Positions 24,930 through 33,792 are shown, numbered from the stretch's first letter. The stretch: 64,000 nt of DNA from Nocardioides sp. SYSU D00038 (GCF_016924665.1 NZ_JAFFJT010000018.1:26229-90228), one strand, 5' to 3'. Program-made: numbers and translations. Notes: generated by a model not told the origin, from the sequence alone.

Positions 24930-24979
24930 TTGGTTGAGGAAGGCGTGCAACGCCTGTCTCGAAACCCGGTGAGCCGGCA
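24930..24979 (+). repeat. Interspersed palindromic repeat, copy 2
   Basis: The ends match copy 1 (TGGTTGAGG ... CTCGAAACCCGGTGAGCCG), but the apex is a different self-complementary sequence, AGGCG-TGCAA-CGCCT. Outer pairs GGTT/AACC and GAG/CTC close the hairpin. Confidence 0.75.
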
Positions 24980-25182
24980 GCCCTCCGGCAACCACGGCGG
25001 GCGGCCCAGGTTTCGCCGAGCCGTCGTTAATTGACGCCGGGTCGGCGCAAGCCGGCGACAACAAGCGCCGGGTCGGCGATACCTGCGCCCGCATCCGTTG
25101 GGGACGGGAGGGTGTTCGGCCGGCGGAGGATTCGAGAACGTCGGCAGCGCGACTTCCTCAACCAGGGGTGGGCACGGTGGGC

Positions 25183-25229
25183 GCTGGTTGAGGTGCGAGG
25201 AGCGCTAGCGACGAGCCTCGAAACCAAGC
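25183..25229 (+). repeat. Interspersed palindromic repeat, copy 3 (with an inverted half copy at 25152-25166)
   Basis: GCTGGTTGAGGTGCGAGG at the left and GAGCCTCGAAACCAAGC at the right enclose the apex GCGCTAGCG. An inverted half copy, CTTCCTCAACCAGG, lies just upstream (about 25153-25166), so the whole 25152-25229 could form a larger structure. Confidence 0.75.
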
Positions 25230-25332
25230 GCTCAAGAACCTAGGTAACGATCGGGTCACAACCGCGAATCCCGTTGTGGACAACGCGAAAACCAGCCGGG
25301 GACTGTCGGTGGTCGGTGCTTGAGTAGAACAC

Positions 25333-26553
25333 ATGACAAGCCCGCACACCACCCGCTACCGGCACCGCGTCACGCGTGCCGTCGGTGAGGCGCGTGGTGT
25401 GCTCGACGACGTCCGCGACCTGCCGCTGTGGAGCATGGACGCCGCCGAGACCGGCCATGCCCTGACCGAGATCGCCAAGCTCAAGAGCCAGGTCGCCGCT
25501 CTCGAGCTCCGGCTCGCCAAGCACGCCCAGACCCAGCATCTCGAGGCCGCCTCCGGCGCCACCAGCACCGCGGCGTGGCTCGCGGTGGCCACCCACGCGA
25601 CCCGCCGGGACGCGTCGCGAACGATGCGGCTGGCCGAGCAGCTCGACACCATGCCGATCGTGGCGCGGGCCCTGGCCCGCGGCGAGCTGCTGCTGGAGCA
25701 GGCCGAGGTCATCGCGCGGGCGATCGACAAGCTCCCCGACGACCTCGACCCCGACACCCGCGGCGACGCCGAGCACCACCTCGTGGAGCTCGCGCAGCAC
25801 CACGACGCCCGCGACATCACGATCTTCGGCAACCGCATCCTCGACGTCGTCGCACCCGAGGTCGGTGAAGCGCACGAGGCCGCCGCGCTTGCGAAGGAGG
25901 AGCGCGAGGCCGAGGCGAAGTGCAAGCTCACGATGCTCGACGACGGCGAGGGCAGCACACACGGCCGGTTCGTGGTCCCGACGATGCATGCCGAGGCGCT
26001 CAGGAAGGCGCTCTTCGCGCACGCCGCGCTAACCCACGAGAAGGTCACGTCGCAGTCGCTGGGCCAGGCGTTCTGCGACTACATCCTCAAGTACCCAGCA
26101 GACGTGCTGCCTCAGCGCGGCGGCGTCAACGCCACCGTGGTGGTCACGATCCCGCTGGCGGTGCTGGAGGGCCGGCTCGCGGCGTGCGAGCTCGACACCG
26201 GCACCCGGATCAGCCCCGGCGCCGCCCGCAGGCTCGCCTGCGAAGCCGGACTCATCCCCGCGGTCTTGGACGGGCAGTCGCAGGTCCTCGACCTCGGCCG
26301 CACCCGACGACTCTTCTCGACCGGTCAGCGGATCGCACTGGGCTTGCAGCAGAGGACCTGTCGAAGTGAGGGCTGCGACCGGCCGGCGTCGACCTGCGAG
26401 GCCCACCACCGAGTCCGCTGGACCGACGGCGGCAGGACCGACCTCCGCGACGGCGTCCTCCTCTGCCCCTCACACCACCAGCGAGCACACGACCCGACGT
26501 ACCAGACCACCTACCTACCGACCGGGAAGGTTCGGTTCCACAGGCGGAACTGA
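25333..26553 (+). CDS. DUF222 / HNH endonuclease (13E12-repeat-family protein)
   Basis: The 406-residue protein combines a helical DUF222 region (about 30-300, including ATRRDASRTMRLAEQLDTMPIVARALARGEL) with a C-terminal HNH motif: CRSEGCDRPASTCEAHHRVRW ... LRDGVLLCPSHHQRAHD. Paralogous families of such proteins are scattered through actinobacterial genomes and in mycobacteria form the REP13E12 mobile family. Codon use looks slightly less GC-extreme than its neighbours. It is preceded by three hairpin repeats, fitting a mobile or recombination-prone locus. No terminal repeats or integrase were found. Homing-type nuclease activity is inferred from family. Confidence 0.88.
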   Translation: MTSPHTTRYRHRVTRAVGEARGVLDDVRDLPLWSMDAAETGHALTEIAKLKSQVAALELRLAKHAQTQHLEAASGATSTAAWLAVATHATRRDASRTMRLAEQLDTMPIVARALARGELLLEQAEVIARAIDKLPDDLDPDTRGDAEHHLVELAQHHDARDITIFGNRILDVVAPEVGEAHEAAALAKEEREAEAKCKLTMLDDGEGSTHGRFVVPTMHAEALRKALFAHAALTHEKVTSQSLGQAFCDYILKYPADVLPQRGGVNATVVVTIPLAVLEGRLAACELDTGTRISPGAARRLACEAGLIPAVLDGQSQVLDLGRTRRLFSTGQRIALGLQQRTCRSEGCDRPASTCEAHHRVRWTDGGRTDLRDGVLLCPSHHQRAHDPTYQTTYLPTGKVRFHRRN

Positions 26554-26634
26554 GCCACCCGAGCAACCTGAAGTCCTCTCGGACCGCAACCCGCCGCCCA
26601 CTGGACCGCGTGCGCCGGTGGTTGGATGACGCGC

Positions 26635-27405
26635 ATGACGACTGACGAGCAGGTCCGGGTCGAGGCACGCGACGGCGTGCAGGTCATCACGATCAACCGT
26701 CCCGACCAGCGCAACGCGCTCAACGGCGCCGTGGCCCACGCGATCGCGGCCGCGGTCGACGAGCTCGACGCCGACGACGACCTGCGGGTCGGCGTGCTGA
26801 CCGGCGCCGGCGGCACCTTCAGCGCCGGCATGGACCTCAAGGCGTTCCTCGCCGGCGACGTGCCGCTGGTCGAGGGCCGCGGGCTCGGCGGCATCACCCA
26901 GCGGCCGCCGGCCAAGCCGCTCATCGGCGCGGTCGAGGGGCACGCGGTCGCCGGCGGCTTCGAGCTGCTGCTCGCCTGCGACCTCGTCGTCGCCGCCGAG
27001 ACCGCGAGGCTCGGCGTACCCGAGGTGAAGCGGGCGCTGGTCGCCGGTGCCGGCGCGGCGCTGTTCCTGCCTCGACGCATCCCGCAGGCCGTGGCGCTCG
27101 AGCTGTTGCTCACCGGCGACCCGATCACCGCCCGTCGGGCCGCGGAGCTGGGGCTGGTCAACCGGGTCACGGCCGAGGGCGGGGCGCTCGGCGGGGCGCT
27201 GGAGCTCGCCGCCCGGATCGCCGCCAACGGCCCGCTCGCCGTCCGCGTCACCAAGCAGCTGGCGCGCTCGGCCGGCGACTGGACGACCGAGCAGGCGTGG
27301 GAGGAGCAGGCTGCGCTGGTAGCCCCGGTGTTCGGCTCCGAGGACGCGATCGAGGGCGCGACGGCGTTCGCCGAGAAGCGCCCGCCGGTCTGGAAGGGCC
27401 GCTGA
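26635..27405 (+). CDS. Enoyl-CoA hydratase/isomerase (crotonase) family protein
   Basis: The 256-residue crotonase has the oxyanion-hole strands GVLTGAGGTFSAGMDLKAF and GAVEGHAVAGGFELLLACDLVVAAE. In LGVPEVKRALVAGAGAALFLPRRIP the first hydratase glutamate (PEV) is present, but the second (normally in the GxGG region) is not obvious, so dehydration chemistry is uncertain. The C-terminal GPLAVRVTKQL helix is standard. The ATG at 26635 is preferred to the one at 26626 because TTGGAT lies 7 nt before it. It is convergent with the next gene, 3 bp apart. A fatty-acid or aromatic CoA-ester pathway role is likely. Confidence 0.88.
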   Translation: MTTDEQVRVEARDGVQVITINRPDQRNALNGAVAHAIAAAVDELDADDDLRVGVLTGAGGTFSAGMDLKAFLAGDVPLVEGRGLGGITQRPPAKPLIGAVEGHAVAGGFELLLACDLVVAAETARLGVPEVKRALVAGAGAALFLPRRIPQAVALELLLTGDPITARRAAELGLVNRVTAEGGALGGALELAARIAANGPLAVRVTKQLARSAGDWTTEQAWEEQAALVAPVFGSEDAIEGATAFAEKRPPVWKGR

Positions 27406-27408
27406 GCC

Positions 27409-28479
27409 TCAGGCGACCCAGTCGCTCCAGCCGGTGCTGAGGTAGTCGACGAACGCCGGCCCGACCCGCTCGGCCGCGAGGTGGTCGCGGGTCACCGGCT
27501 GGGCGCACGCCACGAACGCCGGGTCGGCCAGGGCCCGCCGCGGGAAGTCGTGGTGGAGGATCGCGCCGGAGCCGATGAGCGCGAAGTCGGCGCCGTGGTC
27601 GAGGCACCACTGCGCGTCGGCGGCCGAGAGCACCTTGCCGGCCACGCCGAGCCGGGTCTCCCCGCGGGGCAGCTCTGTGAAGTGCTCGATGAGGAGGCCG
27701 TCGTGCTCCTCCTCGTAGGGCGTCTTGAACGCGTCCCACAGCGACATGTCGAGGTAGTCGAGCCAGCCCGACGTCATCAGGTCGGCTGCGACCGTCTTGG
27801 CCTCGGCGAGCAGGATCCCCTGCCGCTCGGGCGTCAGCCGCAGGCCGAGCTGGAAGTCGGGACCGGTGGCGGCGCGGATCTCGCGCACCACCTCGGTGAC
27901 GAAGCGGGCCCGGGCGGCGAGCTCGCCGCCCCAGCCGTCGGTGCGCTGGTTGTGCCGGTGGTCGAGGAACTCGCCCACGAGGTAGCCGTGGGCGCCGTGC
28001 ACCTCGACTCCGTCGAAGCCGGCCCGCTCGGCGCGCACCGCCGCGGCCACGAAGTCCGCCACGGCCTGCTCGACCTCGCCGGTGCTGAGCGCGCGGGCCG
28101 TTCCCTCGACCGCCCACGGCGCCACCCGGCCGGTGCCGCTGGCGGCGGGGTCGGCGCGCAGGCCGCCGTGGTGGAGCTGCACCGCGGAGCGGCTGCCGGC
28201 CGCGCGCAGCTCGGTGGCGAGCCGCTCGAGACCCGGGAGCATCGCGTCGTCGTGGATGCCGAGCTGGCCGGTCCAGGCCTTGCCCGCCGGCGCGACGTAC
28301 GCCGCCGCGGTCATCGTCAGCCCGAAGCCGCCCTCGGCCCGGGCCACCAGCCAGCGGATCTCGTCGTCCGACAGCGTCCCGTCGGGGTGGCTCTGCTTGT
28401 TGGTCAGCGGCGCCAGCGCGAACCGGTTGTCGAGCGGGGCGCCGTGGGCGAGCGGGAGCTGGTCGGCGATCGTGGTCAC
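27409..28479 (-). CDS. Old yellow enzyme-type NADH:flavin oxidoreductase
   Basis: The 356-residue TIM-barrel protein has NRFALAPLTNKQSHPDG, VQLHHGGLRA, the FMN/substrate motif FDGVEVHGAHGYLVGEFLDHRHNQRTDGWGG, FQLGLRLTPERQ, and a C-terminal DFALIGSGAILHHDF phosphate-binding region. OYE family members reduce activated C=C bonds with an FMN cofactor. The H-G-A-H-G-Y-L motif matches the YqjM/FadH-like group without the iron-sulfur domain. The GTG start at 28479 is close to a divergent small gene. Substrate is unknown. Confidence 0.88.
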   Translation of the reverse strand: MTTIADQLPLAHGAPLDNRFALAPLTNKQSHPDGTLSDDEIRWLVARAEGGFGLTMTAAAYVAPAGKAWTGQLGIHDDAMLPGLERLATELRAAGSRSAVQLHHGGLRADPAASGTGRVAPWAVEGTARALSTGEVEQAVADFVAAAVRAERAGFDGVEVHGAHGYLVGEFLDHRHNQRTDGWGGELAARARFVTEVVREIRAATGPDFQLGLRLTPERQGILLAEAKTVAADLMTSGWLDYLDMSLWDAFKTPYEEEHDGLLIEHFTELPRGETRLGVAGKVLSAADAQWCLDHGADFALIGSGAILHHDFPRRALADPAFVACAQPVTRDHLAAERVGPAFVDYLSTGWSDWVA

Positions 28480-28546
28480 GACGGGTTCAAGCGAGCGGTC
28501 GCTCGGCTTGTTCCCCGGTGTCGGTGCTCGCCGTCACCATGGCGCC

Positions 28547-28834
28547 GTGGACGGCACCTGGGAGTTCGAGGCGGAGATCTGGCTGGCCGACGGCGGCAGC
28601 TGGGCGTTCGTCACCCTGCCGCCCGAGGTCGACGACGACGTCCGGCTGCTCAGCGGCCCGCCCACCGGCTTCGGCTCGGTGCGGGTCGAGGTCACGCTGG
28701 GTGGGTCGACCTGGCGGACGTCGGTGTTCCCGGACAAGCGCCGCGGCTTCGTGCTGCCGCTCAAGAAAGCAGTGCGCCGCGCCGAGTCCCTCGAGATCGG
28801 GGACTCGACGCGGCTGCGACTGTCGTTGCTGTGA
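28547..28834 (+). CDS. DUF1905 domain protein
   Basis: The 95-residue beta-rich protein matches DUF1905: WEFEAEIWLADGGSWAFVTLPPEVDDDV, FGSVRVEVTLGGSTWRTSVFPDKRRGFVLPLKKAVRRAESLEIGD. These small barrel proteins often stand alone or are fused to YdeI-like domains; function is not known. The GTG at 28547 was chosen because CACCAT lies 6 nt upstream and the translation starts directly with the domain. It is convergent with the RDD gene with a 3-bp gap. Confidence 0.75.
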   Translation: MDGTWEFEAEIWLADGGSWAFVTLPPEVDDDVRLLSGPPTGFGSVRVEVTLGGSTWRTSVFPDKRRGFVLPLKKAVRRAESLEIGDSTRLRLSLL

Positions 28835-28837
28835 GGG

Positions 28838-29452
28838 TCAGCCGACCTTCATCACCTGGGTGCCGCCGGCGAACTTGTCGTGCCAGCCCTGGCGCTTGAC
28901 CGTGTCCTGCTGGATGTTCACGGCGATCAGCACCTCGGCCACGAGCGCGGCGAGGCCGGCGAGGGCCGCCTGTGCGCCGATCGGGACGATGTAGGCGAGC
29001 GGGAAGGCGTTCCAGATGTTGCGCTTCACCGACTGCTCCACCGTCGGGTGCGAGGTGCCGTCGGGGCCGTAGACCTTCAGCTTCATGATCTGCTTGCCGA
29101 AGGTGGCGCCCTGCGAGGTCTCCAGGAAGACCTGGTAGCCCATGAACAGCACGGTGCCGACCACGCCGGTGAAGAGGCCGTAGAGGAACAGCTCACCGGT
29201 GGAGTAGATGAAGCCGTTCAGGAAGATGCCGCTGAAGATCGCGGTCAGGATGCCGAACGGGATGCCGACGATCACGCTGTCGATCAGCCGGGCCAGGAAG
29301 CGGTCGAGCAGCTCCGCGGGCCGCGGCACGCCCGCGACGGGCGCGGCCGCCGGCGGCGGGGTGGCCGGGGCGGGCGGGGGCGGCGGTACGGCGCCGCCCG
29401 CAGGTGGCGGGGTCGGGTCCCCGGCGGGCGGGGGAGGCGGGGTCTCGGTCAT
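28838..29452 (-). CDS. RDD family membrane protein with a proline-rich N-terminus
   Basis: The 204-residue protein begins with about 45 residues rich in Pro and Ala, then RPAELLDRFLARLIDSVIVGIPF, the RDD signature (Arg, Asp in the first helix). Further membrane helices (FLYGLFTGVVGTVLFMGYQVFLE and two near the C-terminus) and a GATFGKQIMKLKVYGPDG loop follow. RDD proteins are thought to act as small transporters or assembly factors. The ATG has a GAGGAG site 7 nt upstream. It is divergent from the molybdoenzyme gene. Confidence 0.85.
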   Translation of the reverse strand: MTETPPPPPAGDPTPPPAGGAVPPPPPAPATPPPAAAPVAGVPRPAELLDRFLARLIDSVIVGIPFGILTAIFSGIFLNGFIYSTGELFLYGLFTGVVGTVLFMGYQVFLETSQGATFGKQIMKLKVYGPDGTSHPTVEQSVKRNIWNAFPLAYIVPIGAQAALAGLAALVAEVLIAVNIQQDTVKRQGWHDKFAGGTQVMKVG

Positions 29453-29644
29453 CGTGTGCTCCTCGTGCGGATGTGCAGCCGCTATCGGCCTTGTCTGCTG
29501 CGGATCGGTGCTGTCCGCGACGGCAGCAACCTAGCGGTCGGTGGCCACGGCGGACAGGGCCCACACGGGCCATTCCCCAGCCACGTGGGACGCGCGGGAG
29601 GGTCAGGTGGTTGCAGCGTGGCGCTCCGGTTCGACGACTGAGCA

Positions 29645-29679
29645 ACGAGTGAAGGACTTCGTTCTTCCTCAACCAGCGC
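29645..29679 (-). repeat. Interspersed palindromic repeat, copy 4 (partial)
   Basis: On the minus strand it reads CGCTGGTTGAGGAAGAACGA..., the left end and apex (GAAG-N9-CTTC) of the repeat family; a GAACC right end may be at 29628-29632. It lies in the 283-bp divergent gap 29453-29735, which has no other supported feature except a CAGGAT box 6 nt before the next ATG. Confidence 0.6.
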
Positions 29680-29735
29680 GGCCGGGACGGCGTACGTCCT
29701 CGACCACCTGTTGACGCGCGGGACAGGATGGACGC

Positions 29736-32111
29736 ATGAGCCGCAAGCCGCCGGTCGACGACATCGACGAGGCCGACCTGCGGGTCGGGGAGCCCAAGGA
29801 GGCCGCGGCCGGCCCGGCGGCGGTCGCGGTGAGCCTGAAGCGCGCCGTGGAGCAGATGGGCGTACGGCGGACGGCCTCCACCCTGAGCAGGCTCAACCAG
29901 GCCGACGGCTTCGACTGCCAGGGCTGTGGCTGGCCCGACCCCGACCCGGGTGACCGGGCGGCCGCGGAGTTCTGCGAGAACGGTGCCAAGGCCGTCACCG
30001 AGGAGGCGACGCTGCGCACCATCGGCGCCGAGTTCTTCGCCGCCCACCCGGTGGCCGAGCTGGCGCAGCGCACCGACTACTGGTTGGGCCAGCAGGGCCG
30101 GATCGTGGAGCCGATGGTGCTGCGCCCGGGCGCCACCCACTACGCACCGATCGGCTGGGACGAGGCGTTCGACCTCGTCGCCGGCCACCTCACCGGTCTC
30201 GACGACCCCGACCGCGCGGTGTTCTACACCTCGGGCAAGACCTCCAACGAGGCCGCCTTCGCCTACCAGCTCTTCGTCCGCGCGTACGGCACCAACAACC
30301 TGCCCGACTGCTCGAACATGTGCCACGAGTCGACGTCCGTGGCCCTCGCCGAGGTGATCGGCATCGGCAAGGGCTCGGTGACGCTGCACGACCTCCACGA
30401 GGCCGAGCTGATCGTGATCGCGGGGCAGAACCCCGGCACCAACCACCCGCGGATGCTCACCGCGCTCGAGGTGGCCAAGCGCAACGGCGCCCGGATCATC
30501 TCCGTCAACCCGCTGCGCGAGGCCGGGCTGGTGCGCTTCCGCAACCCCCAGAAGCCCCGCGGCGTCGTCGGCACCGGCACCGAGCTCGCCGACCTGCACC
30601 TGCCGATCCGGCTCAACGGCGACCTGGCGCTGTTCCAGGCGATCGGCGCGCTGCTGCTGGAGTGGGACGCCGTCGACCACGACTTCGTGGAGCAGCACAC
30701 CACCGGGTTCGAGCGGTACGCCGAGCACGCCCGCAACCTCGACTGGGACGTCGTCCTCGCCTCGACCGGGCTGAGCCGGGAGCAGATCGAGGAGGCCGCG
30801 GCGATGTTCCGCGAGTCCGGCCGCACGGTGACCTGCTGGGCGATGGGGATCACCCAGCACCGCAACGCGGTCGCGACCGTCAAGGAGATCGCCAACGTCG
30901 CGTTCCTGCAGGGCAGCATCGGGCGGCCCGGCGCCGGGCTGTGCCCGGTGCGCGGCCACTCCAACGTGCAGGGCGACCGCACGATGGGCATCTGGGAGCG
31001 GCCGCCCGCGCACTTCCTCGACCGGCTGCGCGACGAGTTCGGCTTCGACCCGCCGCGCGAGCACGGCCTCGACTCGGTCGCCGCCATCACCGCCCTCCAC
31101 GAGGGGCGCGCCAAGGTGTTCGTCGGCCTCGGGGGCAACTTCGTCGCCGCCGCACCGGACACCGCGACCACCGAGGAGGCCATGCGCCGCGCCGACCTCA
31201 CCGTCCACGTGTCCACCAAGCTCAACCGCTCGCACGTCGTGCACGGCCGCCAGGCGCTGATCCTCCCGGCGCTCGGGCGCAGCGAGCGCGACCGCACCGG
31301 CGGCCGCGACCAGCGGGTCACGGTCGAGGACTCGATGTCGGCGGTGCACGCCTCGCGCGGTCCGCTCGAGCCGGCCTCGCCCCACCTGCGCTCGGAGGTG
31401 GACATCGTGTGCTCGCTGGCGATCGCCACCCTCGGCGACCGGCACCGCATCCCCTGGGCCGCGATGCGCGACGACTACGCCGAGATCCGGGCCCGGATCG
31501 CGCGCGTGGTGCCCGGCTGCGCGGCGTACGACGAGAAGGTCGACCGCCCCGGCGGGTTCACCCTGCCCCACCCGCCGCGCGACAGCCGGACCTTCCCCAC
31601 CGAGAGCGGCTCGGCGGTCTTCACCGTCAGCCCCACCGAGGTGCTGCACGTGCCCGAGGGCCACCTGCTGCTGCAGACGCTGCGCTCACACGACCAGTTC
31701 AACACCACGATCTACGGGCTCGACGACCGCTACCGCGGCGTCTCGGGCGGGCGGCGGGTGGTGTTCGTCCACCCCGACGACGTCGCCGCGCTCGGCCTCT
31801 CCGACGGCGCGCACGTCGACCTGGTCAGCGTCTGGGAGGACGGCTCGACCCGGCGCGCGCCCCGGTTCCGGGTGGTGCCCTACGACCAGCCGCGGGGCTG
31901 CGCCGCGGCGTACTACCCCGAGACCAACCCGCTGGTGGCGCTCGGCTCGACCGCCGAGGGCTCCAACACCCCCACCTACAAGTCGGTGGTGGTGCGGCTC
32001 GAGCCCGCGCGCGGAGGCGTGGAGGCCCACCCCAGCGACGCCGGCGAGGTGGTGCCCCCGGGGCGCGGCGACGAGGACAAGCGGCAGGTCGACCCCGACC
32101 AGCTCGGGTGA
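29736..32111 (+). CDS. FdhF/YdeP-type molybdopterin oxidoreductase
   Basis: The 791-residue protein follows the FdhF-alpha-like (YdeP) pattern. A short N-terminal region with DCQGCGWPDP precedes the molybdopterin domain: GWDEAFDLVAGHL, VFYTSGKTSNEAAF, NNLPDCSNMCHEST, GIGKGSVTLHDLHEAELIVIAGQNPGTNHPRM. The C-terminal molydop-binding barrel includes QTLRSHDQFNTTIYG. Only two nearby Cys remain at the N-terminus, so a classical 4Fe-4S cluster is not assured. The E. coli homologue YdeP is linked to acid resistance, with unknown substrate. No fdhD or cofactor genes lie nearby. CAGGAT sits 6 nt before the ATG. The pirin gene follows after 16 bp. Confidence 0.85.
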   Translation: MSRKPPVDDIDEADLRVGEPKEAAAGPAAVAVSLKRAVEQMGVRRTASTLSRLNQADGFDCQGCGWPDPDPGDRAAAEFCENGAKAVTEEATLRTIGAEFFAAHPVAELAQRTDYWLGQQGRIVEPMVLRPGATHYAPIGWDEAFDLVAGHLTGLDDPDRAVFYTSGKTSNEAAFAYQLFVRAYGTNNLPDCSNMCHESTSVALAEVIGIGKGSVTLHDLHEAELIVIAGQNPGTNHPRMLTALEVAKRNGARIISVNPLREAGLVRFRNPQKPRGVVGTGTELADLHLPIRLNGDLALFQAIGALLLEWDAVDHDFVEQHTTGFERYAEHARNLDWDVVLASTGLSREQIEEAAAMFRESGRTVTCWAMGITQHRNAVATVKEIANVAFLQGSIGRPGAGLCPVRGHSNVQGDRTMGIWERPPAHFLDRLRDEFGFDPPREHGLDSVAAITALHEGRAKVFVGLGGNFVAAAPDTATTEEAMRRADLTVHVSTKLNRSHVVHGRQALILPALGRSERDRTGGRDQRVTVEDSMSAVHASRGPLEPASPHLRSEVDIVCSLAIATLGDRHRIPWAAMRDDYAEIRARIARVVPGCAAYDEKVDRPGGFTLPHPPRDSRTFPTESGSAVFTVSPTEVLHVPEGHLLLQTLRSHDQFNTTIYGLDDRYRGVSGGRRVVFVHPDDVAALGLSDGAHVDLVSVWEDGSTRRAPRFRVVPYDQPRGCAAAYYPETNPLVALGSTAEGSNTPTYKSVVVRLEPARGGVEAHPSDAGEVVPPGRGDEDKRQVDPDQLG

Positions 32112-32127
32112 GCGGCACACTGGTGGG

Positions 32128-33108
32128 GTGAGCAACCCCGACCGCGACCCCGACGAGCTGACCTGCACCGCCGCCGGCGCGGCGGGGGTCGAGGTGATGA
32201 CGCCCCGCGAGGTGCCGCTCGGCGGCCCCCGGGCGATGTCGGTGCGCCGCACCCTGCCCCAGCGGCAGCGCTCGCTCGTCGGCGCGTGGTGCTTCGTCGA
32301 CCACTACGGGCCCGACCCGGTCGCCGAGAGCGGCGGCATGCGGGTGCCGCCGCACCCCCACACCGGGCTGCAGACGGTGAGCTGGCTGTTCACCGGCGAG
32401 ATCGAGCACCGCGACAGCGCCGGCCACCACGCGATGGTCCGGCCCGGCGAGGTGAACCTGATGACCGCGGGCCACGGGATCAGCCACTCCGAGGTCTCCA
32501 CCGCGGCCACCACCACGCTGCACGGCGCCCAGCTGTGGGTGGCGCTCCCCGACGCAGCCCGCGACACCGCGCCGGCGTTCACCCACCACGCGCCCGACCC
32601 GGTGAGCGGTGACGGCTGGGAGGCCCGGGTCTTCCTCGGCAGCCTGCTCGGCGTGACCTCGCCGGTGCCGGCGTTCAGCCCGCTGGTCGGCGCCGAGCTG
32701 CTGCTCGAGCCCGGCACCGTGCTCGAGCTCGACGTCGACCCGGAGTTCGAGCACGGCGTGCTCGTCGACGCCGGGGCGATCTCGCTCGCCGGCGTCGCGG
32801 TCGCGCCGCACGAGCTGGCCTTCCAGCCCGCCGGCTCCTCGACCCTGGTCGTGCACGCCGGCCCCGACCCGGTGCGGCTGCTGGTGCTCGGCGGGGAGCC
32901 GTTCGCCGAGCCGATCGTCATGTGGTGGAACTTCGTCGGCCGCAGCCACGACGAGATCGCCGGCTTCCGCGAGGAGTGGCAGGCCCAGCTCGGCCCCGAC
33001 GGTCTGCGTGACGGCCGCTTCGGCGTCCCCGTCGACGACCCGCTGCCGCCGTTGCCCGCGCCCGCCCTCCCCAACGCCCGCCTCCGGGAGCGGGGCGCGC
33101 CGCGGTAG
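32128..33108 (+). CDS. Pirin family bicupin protein
   Basis: The 326-residue protein shows the pirin N-terminal cupin: PHPHTGLQTVSWLFTGEIEHRDSAG and VRPGEVNLMTAGHGISHSE, giving three His and a Glu as metal ligands. A C-terminal cupin-like barrel follows, with LLVLGGEPFAEPIVMWWNFVG. Some pirins act as quercetin dioxygenases, others as regulators; no choice can be made here. The GTG lies 16 bp after the molybdoenzyme stop and 6 nt after CACACT, so it could have its own leaderless promoter. Its stop codon is the first base-paired triplet of a large hairpin. Confidence 0.87.
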   Translation: MSNPDRDPDELTCTAAGAAGVEVMTPREVPLGGPRAMSVRRTLPQRQRSLVGAWCFVDHYGPDPVAESGGMRVPPHPHTGLQTVSWLFTGEIEHRDSAGHHAMVRPGEVNLMTAGHGISHSEVSTAATTTLHGAQLWVALPDAARDTAPAFTHHAPDPVSGDGWEARVFLGSLLGVTSPVPAFSPLVGAELLLEPGTVLELDVDPEFEHGVLVDAGAISLAGVAVAPHELAFQPAGSSTLVVHAGPDPVRLLVLGGEPFAEPIVMWWNFVGRSHDEIAGFREEWQAQLGPDGLRDGRFGVPVDDPLPPLPAPALPNARLRERGAPR

Positions 33109-33164
33109 TCCCTGGCGTTCCCGGGGTCGTCAGCCGGTGCGGACCCCGAAAACGTCAGGGACTA
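33106..33164. terminator. Large two-tier hairpin starting at the pirin stop codon
   Basis: TAGTCCCTGGCGTT (33106-33119) pairs with AACGTCAGGGACTA (33151-33164), 14 bp with one G-U pair. After a 2-by-2 mismatch, CGGGGTC pairs with GACCCCG around a 13-nt loop. It separates the pirin gene from the glycosylase gene. Size and architecture match the element at 17672. Termination is inferred. Confidence 0.7.
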
Positions 33165-33213
33165 TCCCCCGCCGGGGGGCCGGCTGTCGGCGCGGCACGA
33201 CAGGATGGCCGGC

Positions 33214-33792
33214 ATGGGACCCGTGATCGGTGACGACGGAGTCGCCCGCTGCCCGTGGGCAGGCGGGCCGGGCGTGATGCGCGACTACCACGACCAGGAG
33301 TGGGGGCTTCCGGTCCGGGGGGAGGCCGCCCACCTCGAACGGCTGACCCTGGAGGCGTTCCAGTCCGGGCTGTCGTGGTCGACCATCCTCAACAAGCGGC
33401 CAGCCTTCCGCGAGGTGTTCCACGACTTCGACGCCGAACGGGTCGCGGCGTTCACCGAGGCCGACCAGGCCCGGCTGATGGCCGAGCCCCGGATCGTGCG
33501 CAACCGCGCCAAGATCGCCGCGGCCGTCACCAACGCCCGGGCCACGGTGGCGCTCCGCGACGCCGAGGGGCTCGAGGCGCTGGTCGCCGCCCACGCCCCG
33601 GACGTGCCGCCCGCCCCGGCGACCACCGAGGAGCAGACGACCACGTCGCCGGAGTCGCTGGCGCTGTCGAAGGCGCTGAAGAAGCGCGGCTTCGTCTTCG
33701 TCGGACCCACCACGATGTACGCGCTCATGGAGGCCATCGGCGTCTTCGACCCCCACCTCGTGGGCTGCCACCGGCGCGGCGCGACTCGCTGA
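33214..33792 (+). CDS. tag: DNA-3-methyladenine glycosylase I
   Basis: The 192-residue protein contains RCPWAGGPGVMRDYHDQEWGLP (zinc Cys and His plus the conserved D-x-E-W), LEAFQSGLSWSTILNKRPAFREVF (helix-hairpin-helix region), and the C-terminal KKRGFVFVGPTTMYALMEAIGVFDPHLVGCH, whose last Cys and His complete the zinc site. It excises 3-methyladenine from alkylated DNA. The ATG at 33214 is favoured over 33205 because CAGGAT (33201-33206) would be the -10 of a leaderless transcript beginning at 33214. No other repair genes are adjacent. Confidence 0.9.
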   Translation: MGPVIGDDGVARCPWAGGPGVMRDYHDQEWGLPVRGEAAHLERLTLEAFQSGLSWSTILNKRPAFREVFHDFDAERVAAFTEADQARLMAEPRIVRNRAKIAAAVTNARATVALRDAEGLEALVAAHAPDVPPAPATTEEQTTTSPESLALSKALKKRGFVFVGPTTMYALMEAIGVFDPHLVGCHRRGATR

